The notes: a model not told the origin generated them from the letters alone. A stretch of DNA of 64,000 nucleotides from Aurantiacibacter zhengii (GCF_003584125.1 NZ_QXFL01000006.1:1-64000), one strand, 5' to 3'. Positions 38,533 through 47,077 are shown, counted from the stretch's first letter. A program made the numbers and translations.

Positions 38533-38746
38533 TCTCTACGGGTTCCGGTCTTGGCGATGGTCGTGCGACCTATTGTGTCTGTAATGCTCTGCGAACCCTC
38601 ATCTCTTGCCGTGATGGAGCGCGGTGATCCTCGGCGCGTGAGGGTCCAAATTTAACTCATGAGGGGGTTGGGTCTCTTGCCAATATCAGAGCCTTGTTAA
38701 GAGGGCGGCCAGCTTTAAGCACGAGCAAGAGCCCGGCTACCATCTC

Positions 38747-39136
38747 CTAACCGTCTTGCGCCATGTTCTGGTGAGCCGCCATCTGCTTCATCATATCGTG
38801 CATCATCATCATGCGCTGGTGACAGGCCGCCATCATATCGGCGTTGTCCCCCTGCATCATGCCCGCCATGTGTTCCTGCATCGCTGTGCGGTGCTCGGCC
38901 ATCAGCCTTTGGCGTTCGGCAGGATCGCTCGCCGCGTGGGCCTGCTGCATCAGCGCGCGCATTTCAGCCATCTTCTCGCGATGGGCAGCCATAGCGTCGG
39001 AATCCTGCATCGTGTGGCCAGCGTGATCCTGCTGCTGTGCCACAGCCTGAGCTCCGTGCTCATGCTGTTCCTGGGCCGTCGCCGGAGTGGCTGTCAGGCC
39101 AGTGGCGAGAATGAGAGCTAGAGCTGTCCGTTTCAC
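38747..39136 (-). CDS. Spy-like periplasmic Met/His-rich protein
   Basis: 129 residues from GTG 39136, which has AAGGAAA at the right distance; ATG 39160 is an in-frame alternative. A signal peptide (KRTALALILATGLTATPATAQ) precedes a helical region with AAHREKMAEMRALMQQAH and the C-terminus CHQRMMMMHDMMKQMAAH. This resembles the Spy/CpxP-type metal-binding helical proteins. It has the ECF-type promoter motif upstream (39189-39218). Confidence 0.7.
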   Translation of the reverse strand: MKRTALALILATGLTATPATAQEQHEHGAQAVAQQQDHAGHTMQDSDAMAAHREKMAEMRALMQQAHAASDPAERQRLMAEHRTAMQEHMAGMMQGDNADMMAACHQRMMMMHDMMKQMAAHQNMAQDG

Positions 39137-39188
39137 AATCGATTTCCTTTCGTCGGTCATGCGATGGGTGCTGTGCGCATTCATTCTC

Positions 39189-39218
39189 TTTACGCAGCCA
39201 ACATCTGTTCCCCTCAAA
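39189..39218 (-). promoter_or_regulatory. ECF-type promoter upstream of the Spy-like gene
   Basis: On the minus strand TTTGAGGG (39218-39211) and TGCGTAAA (39196-39189) are 14 bases apart. The same pair with the same spacing is found before the DUF411 gene. It is 53 bases upstream of GTG 39136. Confidence 0.7.
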
Positions 39219-39314
39219 CAATTTCCGCGCCCACCGGAGACGGCTGAGCCGATGGCACAGCCGGTTGCAGGAATGGTGTTTTTCGGTCACCCTTTTTGAC
39301 CGAAGCCGGTCGAG

Positions 39315-39650
39315 ATGAATGGGACAGATCATGGTGACAACAGAGCCGTCGGAGAAGCAGTCGTGAGCACGGTCAATGAGGACGGCAGCTGGGACATTCC
39401 GGAGCCCGATCATGCCGAGCTGGTGCAAATGCGCATTCGCCTCATAACTCTCGAGAACATAGTTCTCGGCCTTTTGTCCGGGGCCAGCGATGAACAGATC
39501 GACCAGATCAGAAAGCGTGCGGACATGATCGAACCACGCCCCGAGGCGAGCCGGCATCCGCTTACCGAACTGGCAGCAGGTGACATGCGTAAGTTTCTCG
39601 AACGCGCTGCTCGCATGGCCGAGGCGGAGGGCCGCGAAAACCATGACTGA
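39315..39650 (+). CDS. Hypothetical protein
   Basis: 111 residues, acidic, no membrane segment or signal. The region VQMRIRLITLENIVLGLLSGASDEQIDQIRKRADMI (landmark only) looks like a small helical bundle. It has no strong ribosome-binding site at 39315. A GTG at 39363 is in frame. I do not recognise the family. Confidence 0.45.
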   Translation: MNGTDHGDNRAVGEAVVSTVNEDGSWDIPEPDHAELVQMRIRLITLENIVLGLLSGASDEQIDQIRKRADMIEPRPEASRHPLTELAAGDMRKFLERAARMAEAEGRENHD

Positions 39651-39743
39651 TCCAGGCTTTGGGGCAGCAAAGGCGCTATGCAGGACGTGGAAATCCGGCC
39701 CGCCGCTATTTCCTTGCGCACATCATTCCGGCGTATCCGCAGC

Positions 39744-40184
39744 ATGACTAGAACTCATTGGCTCATCTTTGTTTGCGGGAGCCTGATCGCGTTCGTCTGG
39801 GAGATTTTCCAGATGCCGTTTTTCAAGCCGGGAAATCTCGAGCCTTATGAGCAGACCATTCGCTGCGGCATTGCAAGCCTAGGCGATGGCGTGATCCTGC
39901 TAACAGCTTATAGCCTTGCTGCATTGCGCGGCGGGCGCGCGTGGCTCTGGCAAGCCGCCAAAATGCCCTATGCGATCTATTTCGGCTTCGGGCTTGTCGT
40001 CGCCATCGCCGTCGAAATGATCGCCACATCGCTTCCGGCAGAAAGCTTCGTGAGCTGGCGCTACAGCGAGTTGATGCCGCACGAGCCAGTGACGGGGTTG
40101 GCGCTGATCCCGATCGCGATGTGGACGATCGTGCCTGCGCTCACGATCCTTCTGGTCCGCTTTGCCCGAGCCGAACCTGATTAA
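39744..40184 (+). CDS. Hypothetical membrane protein
   Basis: 146 residues from ATG 39744, giving four predicted helices beginning WLIFVCGSLIAFVWEIFQ. An extension to 39678 is possible but adds no hydrophobic sequence. No known motif. It converges with the PepSY gene at 13 bases. Confidence 0.55.
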   Translation: MTRTHWLIFVCGSLIAFVWEIFQMPFFKPGNLEPYEQTIRCGIASLGDGVILLTAYSLAALRGGRAWLWQAAKMPYAIYFGFGLVVAIAVEMIATSLPAESFVSWRYSELMPHEPVTGLALIPIAMWTIVPALTILLVRFARAEPD

Positions 40185-40197
40185 ACTGGGAGCGGCT

Positions 40198-40932
40198 TCA
40201 GGGTGCGTTCGGCACATGTTTCGCCCGCCGCCTGATTCTGGGAAACCGGTTCGCAAGCAGGACAAAGCCCGAAACCGCGATAATCGTCCCGCCGATCCCG
40301 AACAATAGCAGCCACCAGCTGTTGATGCGGTCGCGCTGCGTCCAGTCCATGATATGCAGCCCCCAGACAAAATCGAACAGGCGCCAGGTGTCGCTGCGGG
40401 CAGCGAGCACCGAGCCACTCGATGCATCGATGTAGACGCGGGTATTGTCCTCATCGCCGTAGGTGATCTGCCACGCCGGAAACGGACCCCGGAATTCGGT
40501 CCCGACAGCATCTTCGATGAGGCGCGTGGTCGCTATGGTGGTTGGTGGCCCGGTCCAGGCATAGCGAGCGATGGCCTGTGCGCTTGCAGCGGGAAGAGGC
40601 GAAAGGAGAATGCCGCTGTCCGGGTCGCGGAGCGTGACGCTTCCATCGTCCCGGCGGACCTCGGTTACGGCCCTGCCGCCGACCGCGCGCGTCGCAAGGG
40701 AAACCACCCCCTCGCTGCTATCGAGCCAATGGGGCATGACAGCATCAGCGGGCAGGACCTCCGGCGCGCGCGAAACGACATGTTCGGACCGAACCTCTTC
40801 GATGTCGAGAAACGACATCAGCGCCCCGGTGATCATCCACAGGAGCACTTGGACGCCGACAAAGATCGCCAGCCATTTGTGAAGCTTGCTGCCCAGCACA
40901 TGAAGACGCAGCTTGAAAGAGCGTGTCGCCAA
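40198..40932 (-). CDS. PepSY-associated membrane protein
   Basis: 244 residues from TTG 40932, with GGGGA upstream. An N-terminal helix (KLHKWLAIFVGVQVLLWMITGALMS, given as landmark) and a C-terminal helix before RFPRIRRR flank a periplasmic PepSY-like domain. The pattern LHKW and FVWGLHIMDW is typical of PepSY_TM proteins, some of which act as ferric reductases or copper-handling proteins. It is the last gene of the sigma-copAB operon. Confidence 0.8.
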   Translation of the reverse strand: MATRSFKLRLHVLGSKLHKWLAIFVGVQVLLWMITGALMSFLDIEEVRSEHVVSRAPEVLPADAVMPHWLDSSEGVVSLATRAVGGRAVTEVRRDDGSVTLRDPDSGILLSPLPAASAQAIARYAWTGPPTTIATTRLIEDAVGTEFRGPFPAWQITYGDEDNTRVYIDASSGSVLAARSDTWRLFDFVWGLHIMDWTQRDRINSWWLLLFGIGGTIIAVSGFVLLANRFPRIRRRAKHVPNAP

Positions 40933-40952
40933 TCGGTGTTCCCCCGATCAGA

Positions 40953-41513
40953 TCAGTTGTTACGCGGTGCGCGTGACGATGAATGGTACTGAACGATCTT
41001 CCAGCCATCTGCATCATGGGCGAGGACCGAGGTCGCAACCCCTTCGCGGTCGATTACGCGACCGTCGGCCAGTTCGATCCGATAGGTGTACGTTTCGCGG
41101 CCATACGCCATATGTCCCATCCGGGTGACTGCGAGCGTCGGTTCGCCGAAGGTGAAGCTGGTTATTGCATCGAGTTCCGGTCCCAGGTGATGCTCCATGT
41201 AATGCGTGAAGCTGCCTTCCGCCTTGCCGTTTTCGTAAATGAAGGATTCCTGGGCAAACAGCGCAGCCATGGCCTCTGCATCGCGCGACGTCAGGGCATC
41301 GCGATATGATGTCAGAATTGCTTCTGCCCCAGCAACGTCATCGTTCATCGCAGCCATATGCTCGGCATGGTTCATGCCCTGCTCCGTATGATCCATCGGC
41401 GTTGATACCGAATGTTCCGAATGCGCCGAATGGTCCATGGATTGTGCCAGGGCGGGAGTGCCCCCTGCAGCCAAGGCCAGGGCGACCGCGCTTAGAGATA
41501 GTCTCGTTCTCAT
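40953..41513 (-). CDS. SnoaL/DUF4440-like periplasmic protein
   Basis: 186 residues from ATG 41513 with AAGGAAA upstream. A signal peptide ends at TPALAQ. Residues about 25-60 are His/Met-rich (SMDHSAHSEHSVSTPMDH), resembling the repeats in CopB. The C-terminal two thirds is an NTF2-like fold with SYRDALTSRDAEAMAALFA and DGWKIVQYHSSS. No catalytic motif. It lies 16 bases after copB. Confidence 0.8.
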   Translation of the reverse strand: MRTRLSLSAVALALAAGGTPALAQSMDHSAHSEHSVSTPMDHTEQGMNHAEHMAAMNDDVAGAEAILTSYRDALTSRDAEAMAALFAQESFIYENGKAEGSFTHYMEHHLGPELDAITSFTFGEPTLAVTRMGHMAYGRETYTYRIELADGRVIDREGVATSVLAHDADGWKIVQYHSSSRAPRNN

Positions 41514-41529
41514 TGTATATTTCCTTCAC

Positions 41530-42732
41530 TTAAAACCAGAATCGCAAGCCCACGACGTAATTCATCACGCTGGGGTCTTCCCCTGCGGCGCGGGCAAAAT
41601 CGGCGCCCTCACCGATCCGCCACTCCTGGGAGACGCCGACATAGGGCGCGAATTCGCGTGCGAACTCGTAGCGAAGACGCAGACCTGCCTCGATCCGGTC
41701 GAGGCCAGCGCCAATGCCGAGTTCGGGAATATCCTGAGCCGAAAGAGCGATTTCGGCTCGCGGCTGGAGGATCAGCCGCTGCGTGATGCGCTGATCAAGC
41801 TCGCCCTCAAAGCGCGCCGTTACATCGCCCTTGCTCGATACGAACGCCGCGACGTCGATCTCGAACTGGTAAGGGGCAATGCCCTGGACACCGATGACCG
41901 CATGGGTGCGCTCGGGCCCCGTCAGATCCTGACGGACACCGGCTTGGAAATCGAAGAAGGGTGCGATGGCGCGGCTCCAGAGCGCCTGGACCTCGGCGCC
42001 CTCGACGGGCTCACCGAAGCTGCCTTCACCCTCGGATTTGAACCAGAACTTGTCGATATCACCGCCATAATATCCCTGGATATCCCAAAGATATCCATCA
42101 GCTCCTTCGCGTGCGCGATACTCAAGGCGGTCGCCCTGAAACCAGAAGCGCATCCCGCCGTCGGTCTCACGGACAAGTTCGCGCCGCGCTTCGTTCATGG
42201 CTTCCTCGCCCCAGATCGCAACCGCCGCGCGCGCGGGACCGCTCCCAGCTTCGGGAGGAGGCGGCAGCAGCGGGATATCGTCGTTCGAGCCCATCTGCAT
42301 CGCCGAATGGTCCATGCCCTGCATGTCCTGCGATCCCATCTGCCCATGGTTCATCTGGCTGTGATCCATCTGCCCATGGTCCATCGACGAGCTGCTGGCT
42401 TCCGCCTGCCCCATGTCGCCGCGGTTCATTTGCGAATGATCCATCGCGCCTTCGTCAGGCCTGCCCTGCGGCATCGAACCATGATCCATCGTCGAATGGT
42501 CCATCGCAACTTCAGGCTGGGCAGCGGGGCCGCAAGCCCCCTCTGCTACCGGATGCCCCATCGCGCGATGGCGCTCGGCTGCCGCCTCGCACTTTGTTTT
42601 GGCGTCAGCCTGCGCCTCGGCGCTCTGCTGCGGTTCCACTGGCGAGTGACCCGCATGCTGCGCCGCGGCGGGGGAGGCGAGAACCGAACCCGCGGCGGCC
42701 GAGGCAAGCAGGCTGATGATAGATATCTTCAT
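41530..42732 (-). CDS. copB: Copper resistance protein CopB
   Basis: Outer-membrane copper-binding beta-barrel that works with CopA. 400 residues. A signal peptide is followed by about 100 residues of Met/His repeats (MDHSTMDHGSM, MDHGQMDHSQMNHGQM). The barrel runs from WGEEAMNEARREL to the end VGLRFWF, ending in Phe as outer-membrane proteins do. ATGA overlap with copA. Confidence 0.93.
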   Translation of the reverse strand: MKISIISLLASAAAGSVLASPAAAQHAGHSPVEPQQSAEAQADAKTKCEAAAERHRAMGHPVAEGACGPAAQPEVAMDHSTMDHGSMPQGRPDEGAMDHSQMNRGDMGQAEASSSSMDHGQMDHSQMNHGQMGSQDMQGMDHSAMQMGSNDDIPLLPPPPEAGSGPARAAVAIWGEEAMNEARRELVRETDGGMRFWFQGDRLEYRAREGADGYLWDIQGYYGGDIDKFWFKSEGEGSFGEPVEGAEVQALWSRAIAPFFDFQAGVRQDLTGPERTHAVIGVQGIAPYQFEIDVAAFVSSKGDVTARFEGELDQRITQRLILQPRAEIALSAQDIPELGIGAGLDRIEAGLRLRYEFAREFAPYVGVSQEWRIGEGADFARAAGEDPSVMNYVVGLRFWF

Positions 42733-44576
42733 GCGCCCTCTCCGGCAGGATTGGCAACCGTGACGATCTGAAACATCCCGGCATGCATGTGATAGAGAAG
42801 GTGGCAGTGGAAGGCCCAGTCGCCCGGCTCGTCCGCCGTCAGGTCGAACTGCGCGCTGCCACCCGGTTGCAGGATAACCGTGTGCTTCAGTGGTTGACGG
42901 TTTGGAGGTGCACCGTTGACCAGCTCGAAGAAGTGTCCGTGCAGATGGATCGGGTGTGCCATCATCGTGTCATTGATCAGCTTTACCCGCACGCGTTCAT
43001 TATAGGCAAAGCGGATCGGCTCCTCGGAGACGGCGGAGAATTTCTTGCCGTCGAACGACCACATGTAGCGTTCCATGTTCCCGGTAAGATGGATTTCCAT
43101 CCGGCGCGAAGGGCTTCGCGAGTCCTTGTTTGGTGTCAGCGCGCGCAGCTTGCGATAGTCGAGGGTACGGTGCGGGACATCGGCAAGGCCAATCCCGGGA
43201 TCGCCCATCCGGTCGACCGGGTTCATCGACACCATGTCGATGCCCGGTCCGACCTTCACATCGGGAGGCAATAGCGAGGTATCGCGCATCTGCATGCCTC
43301 CCGCCATGCCAGCCATTCCGGTCATCTCCGCCGAACCGCCATCCATACCGGACATCCCGTCCGCGCCAGCCGCTCCGCTCGATCCGTGATCCATTCCGGC
43401 CATCCCGCCAGCGCCATGGTCCATGCCGGCCATACCAGCATCGCCGCCGGAGCCATGGTCCATACCGCTCATGCCCATATCGGCCATAGTGAGCAGCGGG
43501 GGATCGCGCAGCGGCGGGATGGCCGCACGCGCGCCGGGCGTGCTCGCCAGCGTTGCGATGCCCATACCTGACCGATCCATCGACTCCGCCATCAGCGTGT
43601 AAGCCTGCTGCTCACCCGGCGTCACCACGACGTCGTAGGTTTCCGCGACGCCGATCTGGAACTCGTCCACTTCGACCGGCTCGACGTTCTGCCCGTCGGC
43701 TTGAACCACGGTCATCGGCAGGCCGGGAATGCGAATATTGAAAAATGTCATGGCGCCGGCATTGATGAACCGAAGCCGCACACGCTCGCCCGGACGGAAA
43801 AGATATTCCAGATTGTCGAGCGGTCCATGACCGTTCAGCAGATATGTATAAGTTGCGCTCGACACATCGAGGATGTCGGTTGGCATCATGCGCATTCTGG
43901 CCCACATCCGGCGATCCTCGCCCGAGAGCGGATAGTCGTCGGTCCAGGTATTCTGGTTGTAGTTGAAGTAGCCTTCGCCCTTCTTGAGCTTGTCGAATAT
44001 CGTGTGGGGCGACATTTCGCTGAACTCGCTCAGCACCACGATATATTCGCGGTCGGCCTGCACCGGATCGGGACCTGCGGGATCGACCACGATCGGACCA
44101 TAATGACCGGCCTGTTCCTGCAGCCCGCTATGCGAATGCCACCAATAGGTGCCTGCCTGCCGCACGGGAAATTCCGCTGTGAAGGTCTCGCCCGGCTTCA
44201 CGCCGGGAAAACTTACGCCCGGCACGCCATCGAGCTGGAACGGCACGAGCAGGCCATGCCAGTGGATCGAGGTGTCTTCCTCAAGCTGGTTATGGACGTT
44301 GAGGCGGACGGTGGTCCCTTCGCGCAGGCGAAGGAGTGGCCCAGGGATGCTGCCATTGACGGCAATCGCGCCGCCACGCCTGTTGCCGGTGGAGAAAGCC
44401 GAGCGCGCAACCGTCAGATCGATATTCGGTCCGGTCGCCTCATCGATACCTCGCCGGGCGGCCCCGGAGAGCAGATCTCCGCCTCGCGCCCAAGCGGGAA
44501 CGGCACCGCCCAGGCCAAGCAGGCCCAGCCCGCTGGCACTTGTTCCAAGAAATTTTCGGCGATTGACGGCAGGCAT
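42729..44576 (-). CDS. copA: Copper resistance multicopper oxidase CopA (PcoA type)
   Basis: Periplasmic oxidase for Cu(I) and copper storage. I start at ATG 44576 because AGGAG lies six bases upstream; ATG 44597 has none. This gives 615 residues. The Tat signal is NRRKFLGTSASGLGLLG. Copper-site motifs are IHWHG, WWHSHSG, HPIHLHG and HCHLLYHMHAGMF. The region about 365-440 is a Met/His-rich insert (GMDHGSGGDAGMAGMDHG and others), typical of PcoA/CopA. A sigma-type promoter overlaps the end of the sigma gene upstream. Confidence 0.95.
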   Translation of the reverse strand: MPAVNRRKFLGTSASGLGLLGLGGAVPAWARGGDLLSGAARRGIDEATGPNIDLTVARSAFSTGNRRGGAIAVNGSIPGPLLRLREGTTVRLNVHNQLEEDTSIHWHGLLVPFQLDGVPGVSFPGVKPGETFTAEFPVRQAGTYWWHSHSGLQEQAGHYGPIVVDPAGPDPVQADREYIVVLSEFSEMSPHTIFDKLKKGEGYFNYNQNTWTDDYPLSGEDRRMWARMRMMPTDILDVSSATYTYLLNGHGPLDNLEYLFRPGERVRLRFINAGAMTFFNIRIPGLPMTVVQADGQNVEPVEVDEFQIGVAETYDVVVTPGEQQAYTLMAESMDRSGMGIATLASTPGARAAIPPLRDPPLLTMADMGMSGMDHGSGGDAGMAGMDHGAGGMAGMDHGSSGAAGADGMSGMDGGSAEMTGMAGMAGGMQMRDTSLLPPDVKVGPGIDMVSMNPVDRMGDPGIGLADVPHRTLDYRKLRALTPNKDSRSPSRRMEIHLTGNMERYMWSFDGKKFSAVSEEPIRFAYNERVRVKLINDTMMAHPIHLHGHFFELVNGAPPNRQPLKHTVILQPGGSAQFDLTADEPGDWAFHCHLLYHMHAGMFQIVTVANPAGEGA

Positions 44577-44607
44577 AGGGGGCTCCTGAGAAGGCATATA
44601 CCGTCAC

Positions 44608-44636
44608 TTACGCGGCCACCTGCGCTACCCCTCAAA
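44608..44636 (-). promoter_or_regulatory. ECF-type internal promoter for copA
   Basis: TTTGAGGG (44636-44629) and CGCGTAAG from 44614 are 14 bases apart on the minus strand. The first box lies within the last sense codons of the sigma factor gene. It allows copA to be transcribed apart from the anti-sigma operon. Confidence 0.65.
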
Positions 44637-45191
44637 GTTTTCGAACCGCTCCTTCAGCCGGTTGCGCGCACGATAGATGCGCGTCTCGACAGCTTTCTCC
44701 GTGGTGCCGAGCAGCTCGGCAGCCTCGGCCTGGCTGTATCCCTCGACAGTGACCAGCACGAGCGCCTCTTGCAGCCGCACCGGCAAGCGCCCGATTTCGG
44801 CCTGGACCAGCCGCAGCTGTTCGCGGGCTCCGGCAACATTTTCGGGATTGGGGGCATCGTCGGCAACGGCGTCGGCTTCCCGCCCGTCCGGCAAACTAAG
44901 GAAGCCCGCAACTTTCCTCCGGCGGAGCCTGTCGCGGCACCGGTTGAGAACGATTGTCGTCAAATAAGGACCGATGGGCTTGCTCGGATCGAGGCGATGC
45001 CGTGTCAGCCAGACCGAAGCGAGACTGTCCTGGACGACATCTTGGGCCCGCGAGGGTGAACCCAGCATACGCGTGGCGAGCGCAATCAACCTAGCGATCT
45101 CATGCTCGACCAGAGCTGTGAACGCCCGCTTGTCACCGGCTATCGCCCGCCCGATCAGAGCTTCGTTCGAAGTGTCATCCACCACTGCCAA
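44625..45191 (-). CDS. ECF RNA polymerase sigma factor (CnrH-like)
   Basis: 188 residues. Sigma region 2 is in FTALVEHEIARLIALATRML and QDVVQDSLASVW; region 4 is QEALVLVTVEGYSQAEAAELL with the helix-turn-helix GTTEKAVETRIYRARNRL. TTG is the only reasonable start. It follows the CnrX-like gene by 6 bases. The anti-sigma and sensor genes before it mirror the cnrYXH order of Cupriavidus. It is the candidate factor for the TTTGAGGG motif. Confidence 0.92.
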   Translation of the reverse strand: MAVVDDTSNEALIGRAIAGDKRAFTALVEHEIARLIALATRMLGSPSRAQDVVQDSLASVWLTRHRLDPSKPIGPYLTTIVLNRCRDRLRRRKVAGFLSLPDGREADAVADDAPNPENVAGAREQLRLVQAEIGRLPVRLQEALVLVTVEGYSQAEAAELLGTTEKAVETRIYRARNRLKERFENFEG

Positions 45192-45197
45192 GGCTGA

Positions 45198-45632
45198 TCA
45201 GTCACGCGGATCGCGCGTGAGGGCCGCGGACACTTTCCGGTCGAACTGAAGCTGCTGATCGGGATCGAGAATTTCCCGCATGTCGAAGACGTGGCGCACG
45301 GTCGCTTTTTGCAAATCGCCCATGCGCGCATGCACCTCGTCGATCGCGGCACTGACTTCGGGCCCGTATTCGTGCTCGGTTTCCATTGCCTGGGCGAGCT
45401 GGGCGTTGGCTGCGCGCGCAGAGGCTTCGAGCCTTGCCTGTTCTACCGCGAAACGCGCTTCGAGCGCGTCGAGCCGCTGCTCCTGATCAGCCGTGAGCGA
45501 GAGTTCATCGTGCACGAACTGGTGCAGGCTACCCTCGGCATCGTTGTTGGACCAGCGATCGGCGGCAAGCGCTCCGAGGCATCCGGCGAGCGCCGCCAGC
45601 AGGACCGCGAGGACAAGGTGAAACTTCTTCAA
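45198..45632 (-). CDS. CnrX-like periplasmic metal sensor
   Basis: 144 residues. One N-terminal membrane segment (about 6-24), then an all-helical periplasmic domain. CnrX binds Ni or Co with His42, His46, Glu63, His119 and Met123; the corresponding residues here are His37, His41, Glu58, His114 and Met118 with identical spacing (4, 17, 56, 4). This is direct sequence comparison from memory of CnrX. The sensed metal may differ, since the targets are copper genes. The start is TTG. Confidence 0.88.
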   Translation of the reverse strand: MKKFHLVLAVLLAALAGCLGALAADRWSNNDAEGSLHQFVHDELSLTADQEQRLDALEARFAVEQARLEASARAANAQLAQAMETEHEYGPEVSAAIDEVHARMGDLQKATVRHVFDMREILDPDQQLQFDRKVSAALTRDPRD

Positions 45633-45635
45633 CGC

Positions 45636-45932
45636 CTATGACCCCACATGAAGCAAAGCAGCGGGCGACAGGGATTCTCCGCCAACGAGGCTCTCGCCAA
45701 CAATTTCTGTAGGAGCGCCATATTCGGACGGCCATCCGCTGGTCCCTGCGCCTGCCGCCAGGCCGACGACAAACAGACCGGCGAACAAGGCCATTCTGCG
45801 TCGCTGATCGGCAATTTCGCCAAGCTGTCCTGCGCGCTGCCAGACGCCGTTCATGAAGTCGGGCGGCACGTCGCCAGCCTCCTGCGACGCCATCGTGCCG
45901 AGCATCGCATCGAGTGTCTGATTATCACGCAT
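45636..45932 (-). CDS. Anti-sigma factor, CnrY-like
   Basis: 98 residues from ATG 45932. One membrane helix (about 47-64, MALFAGLFVVGLAAGAG) separates a cytoplasmic head of ~45 residues from a short periplasmic tail. The head would bind the sigma factor. Similarity to CnrY is by size, topology and gene order, not by a motif. 3 bases separate it from the CnrX-like gene. Confidence 0.65.
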   Translation of the reverse strand: MRDNQTLDAMLGTMASQEAGDVPPDFMNGVWQRAGQLGEIADQRRRMALFAGLFVVGLAAGAGTSGWPSEYGAPTEIVGESLVGGESLSPAALLHVGS

Positions 45933-45960
45933 CCCTTGCTCCTGTCGGTTGCACGGTTCC

Positions 45961-45990
45961 TATACGCGACACTTCGCGCAAACCCTCAAG
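45961..45990 (-). promoter_or_regulatory. ECF-type promoter of the anti-sigma/sensor/sigma operon
   Basis: CTTGAGGG (45990-45983) and CGCGTATA (45968-45961) are 14 bases apart on the minus strand, 28 bases before the ATG at 45932. The -35 box is one half of the palindrome at 45983-46002, shared with the oppositely directed promoter. Confidence 0.75.
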
Positions 45991-46002
45991 ATAATTTGAG
46001 GG
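45983..46002. promoter_or_regulatory. Palindrome made of two back-to-back -35 boxes
   Basis: CCCTCAAGATAATTTGAGGG has 7-bp arms and a 6-base centre. Each arm is the -35 box of one of two divergent promoters (45961-45990 minus; 45995-46024 plus). It also might bind a dimeric regulator. Confidence 0.65.
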
Positions 46003-46024
46003 CAAGAAGCAATTGATGCGTAAA
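45995..46024 (+). promoter_or_regulatory. ECF-type promoter upstream of the DUF411 gene
   Basis: TTTGAGGG (45995-46002) and TGCGTAAA (46017-46024) are 14 bases apart on the plus strand. The transcript would have a leader of about 97 bases before ATG 46129. Confidence 0.72.
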
Positions 46025-46128
46025 GGCATTGAGTCAAAAGCACGCGTCGTTTGTCGGCGCAGAATTTGGGCGGACACATTCTGGCAAAGTCATTCTGCTC
46101 GGCGCGGCCTCAGGAAAGGCAAATGTAA

Positions 46129-46596
46129 ATGAGTTTCATCAATCCATCAAAACCGTTCAGTCGTTCGCTGGCGGCTTCGCTCCTCCTCGCCCTTGCAGCC
46201 TGCTCGAATGCGGCCCAGGCCGCGACATACACGATGTACCGCGACGCAGGGTGCGGGTGCTGTCTTAACTGGGCCGGTCACGTAGAACACGGGCTCGAAG
46301 CGGAGGTCGCCTCGGTCGACTCCGACGACATGGCTGCACTAAAGACAGCCAGGGGTGTACCGCAGGATCTGTGGTCGTGCCACACGATGGAAGTCGATGG
46401 CTATATCATCGAAGGCCACGTGCCGGCCGATGCCGTCGCGAAGCTATTACGCGAACGCCCCGAAGGAGTGGCAGGCCTGGCCGTGCCCGGAATGCCGCTT
46501 GGCTCGCCCGGGATGGAACTCGGGGACCAGGTGCAGCCCTATGATGTCATCGCCTTCGGCCCAGGCGGGCGGAGCGTGTTCGCATCCTACCCGTGA
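46129..46596 (+). CDS. DUF411 metal-binding protein
   Basis: 155 residues from ATG 46129, AGGAAAG upstream. A signal peptide with lipobox LAAC. DUF411 body has RDAGCGCCLNWAGHVEH (Cys-x-Cys-Cys), VPQDLWSCHTMEVDGYIIEGHVP (landmark) and PGMPLGSPGME. Cys and Met positions support copper binding in the periplasm. Confidence 0.88.
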   Translation: MSFINPSKPFSRSLAASLLLALAACSNAAQAATYTMYRDAGCGCCLNWAGHVEHGLEAEVASVDSDDMAALKTARGVPQDLWSCHTMEVDGYIIEGHVPADAVAKLLRERPEGVAGLAVPGMPLGSPGMELGDQVQPYDVIAFGPGGRSVFASYP

Positions 46597-46639
46597 ATAT
46601 GGGCAGCCCTTTTTGCGCCAACTCTGACGGAGGACCATC

Positions 46640-46915
46640 ATGTCGGACTATTCGGTCAAAACCTCAATTTTCATATGGGGCTGGACACTCAGCCTCTTCC
46701 TGCTTTTCAGCTACCTGATCTGCATCGGTTTCGGCCTGCTCGCGCCCGAACAGGCGCACATGCACGAAGCGTGGGCGCCGCTGCTTCCCGGTTTCGAGTG
46801 GCTGACCCTCTCGGGCTTTCTGGCAGGCGCTCTTGGAAGTTTTTTGTATGGTTGGTATATTGCTTTAATCGCGGTGCCGCTTTTCCGATATTTTCAGAAG
46901 CGTTTCAGTCGATAG
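46640..46915 (+). CDS. Two-segment membrane protein, DUF5676-like
   Basis: 91 residues, GGAGG upstream of the ATG. Two to three helices and the pattern LICIGFGLL, WAPLLPGFEW and FLYGWYIALIAVPLF, as in DUF5676 proteins often found in metal-resistance clusters. Downstream of the DUF411 gene by 43 bases. Function unknown. Confidence 0.75.
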   Translation: MSDYSVKTSIFIWGWTLSLFLLFSYLICIGFGLLAPEQAHMHEAWAPLLPGFEWLTLSGFLAGALGSFLYGWYIALIAVPLFRYFQKRFSR

Positions 46916-47077
46916 ACAGAGCTTGTCGCGGTAACTTGGTCCAAGAGGGGCAAGGCCTCGTCTGGCTCATTTCGATCGCATATTATTACTGGAGCTAGAG
47001 CCATTCCCAGAACTCCGTCCCAAGGAGAGAGGCGATCCCTGTTAGTTCACGTCGCCATCGGCGCTGTTCTGGGTGTA

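Noticed and set aside
38533-38746. ECF promoter before the DUF2231-like gene
   Set aside because: A GATGAGGG-like box is present on the minus strand but the -10 box at the fixed spacing is missing.
43260-43480. Short repeats in copA resembling an array
   Set aside because: They are in-frame codon repeats for Met/His-rich protein sequence, not CRISPR repeats with unique spacers.
46029-46268. 79-codon frame starting with TTG upstream of the DUF411 gene
   Set aside because: It runs into the DUF411 gene in another frame, lacks motifs, and lies in the leader of the DUF411 transcript.
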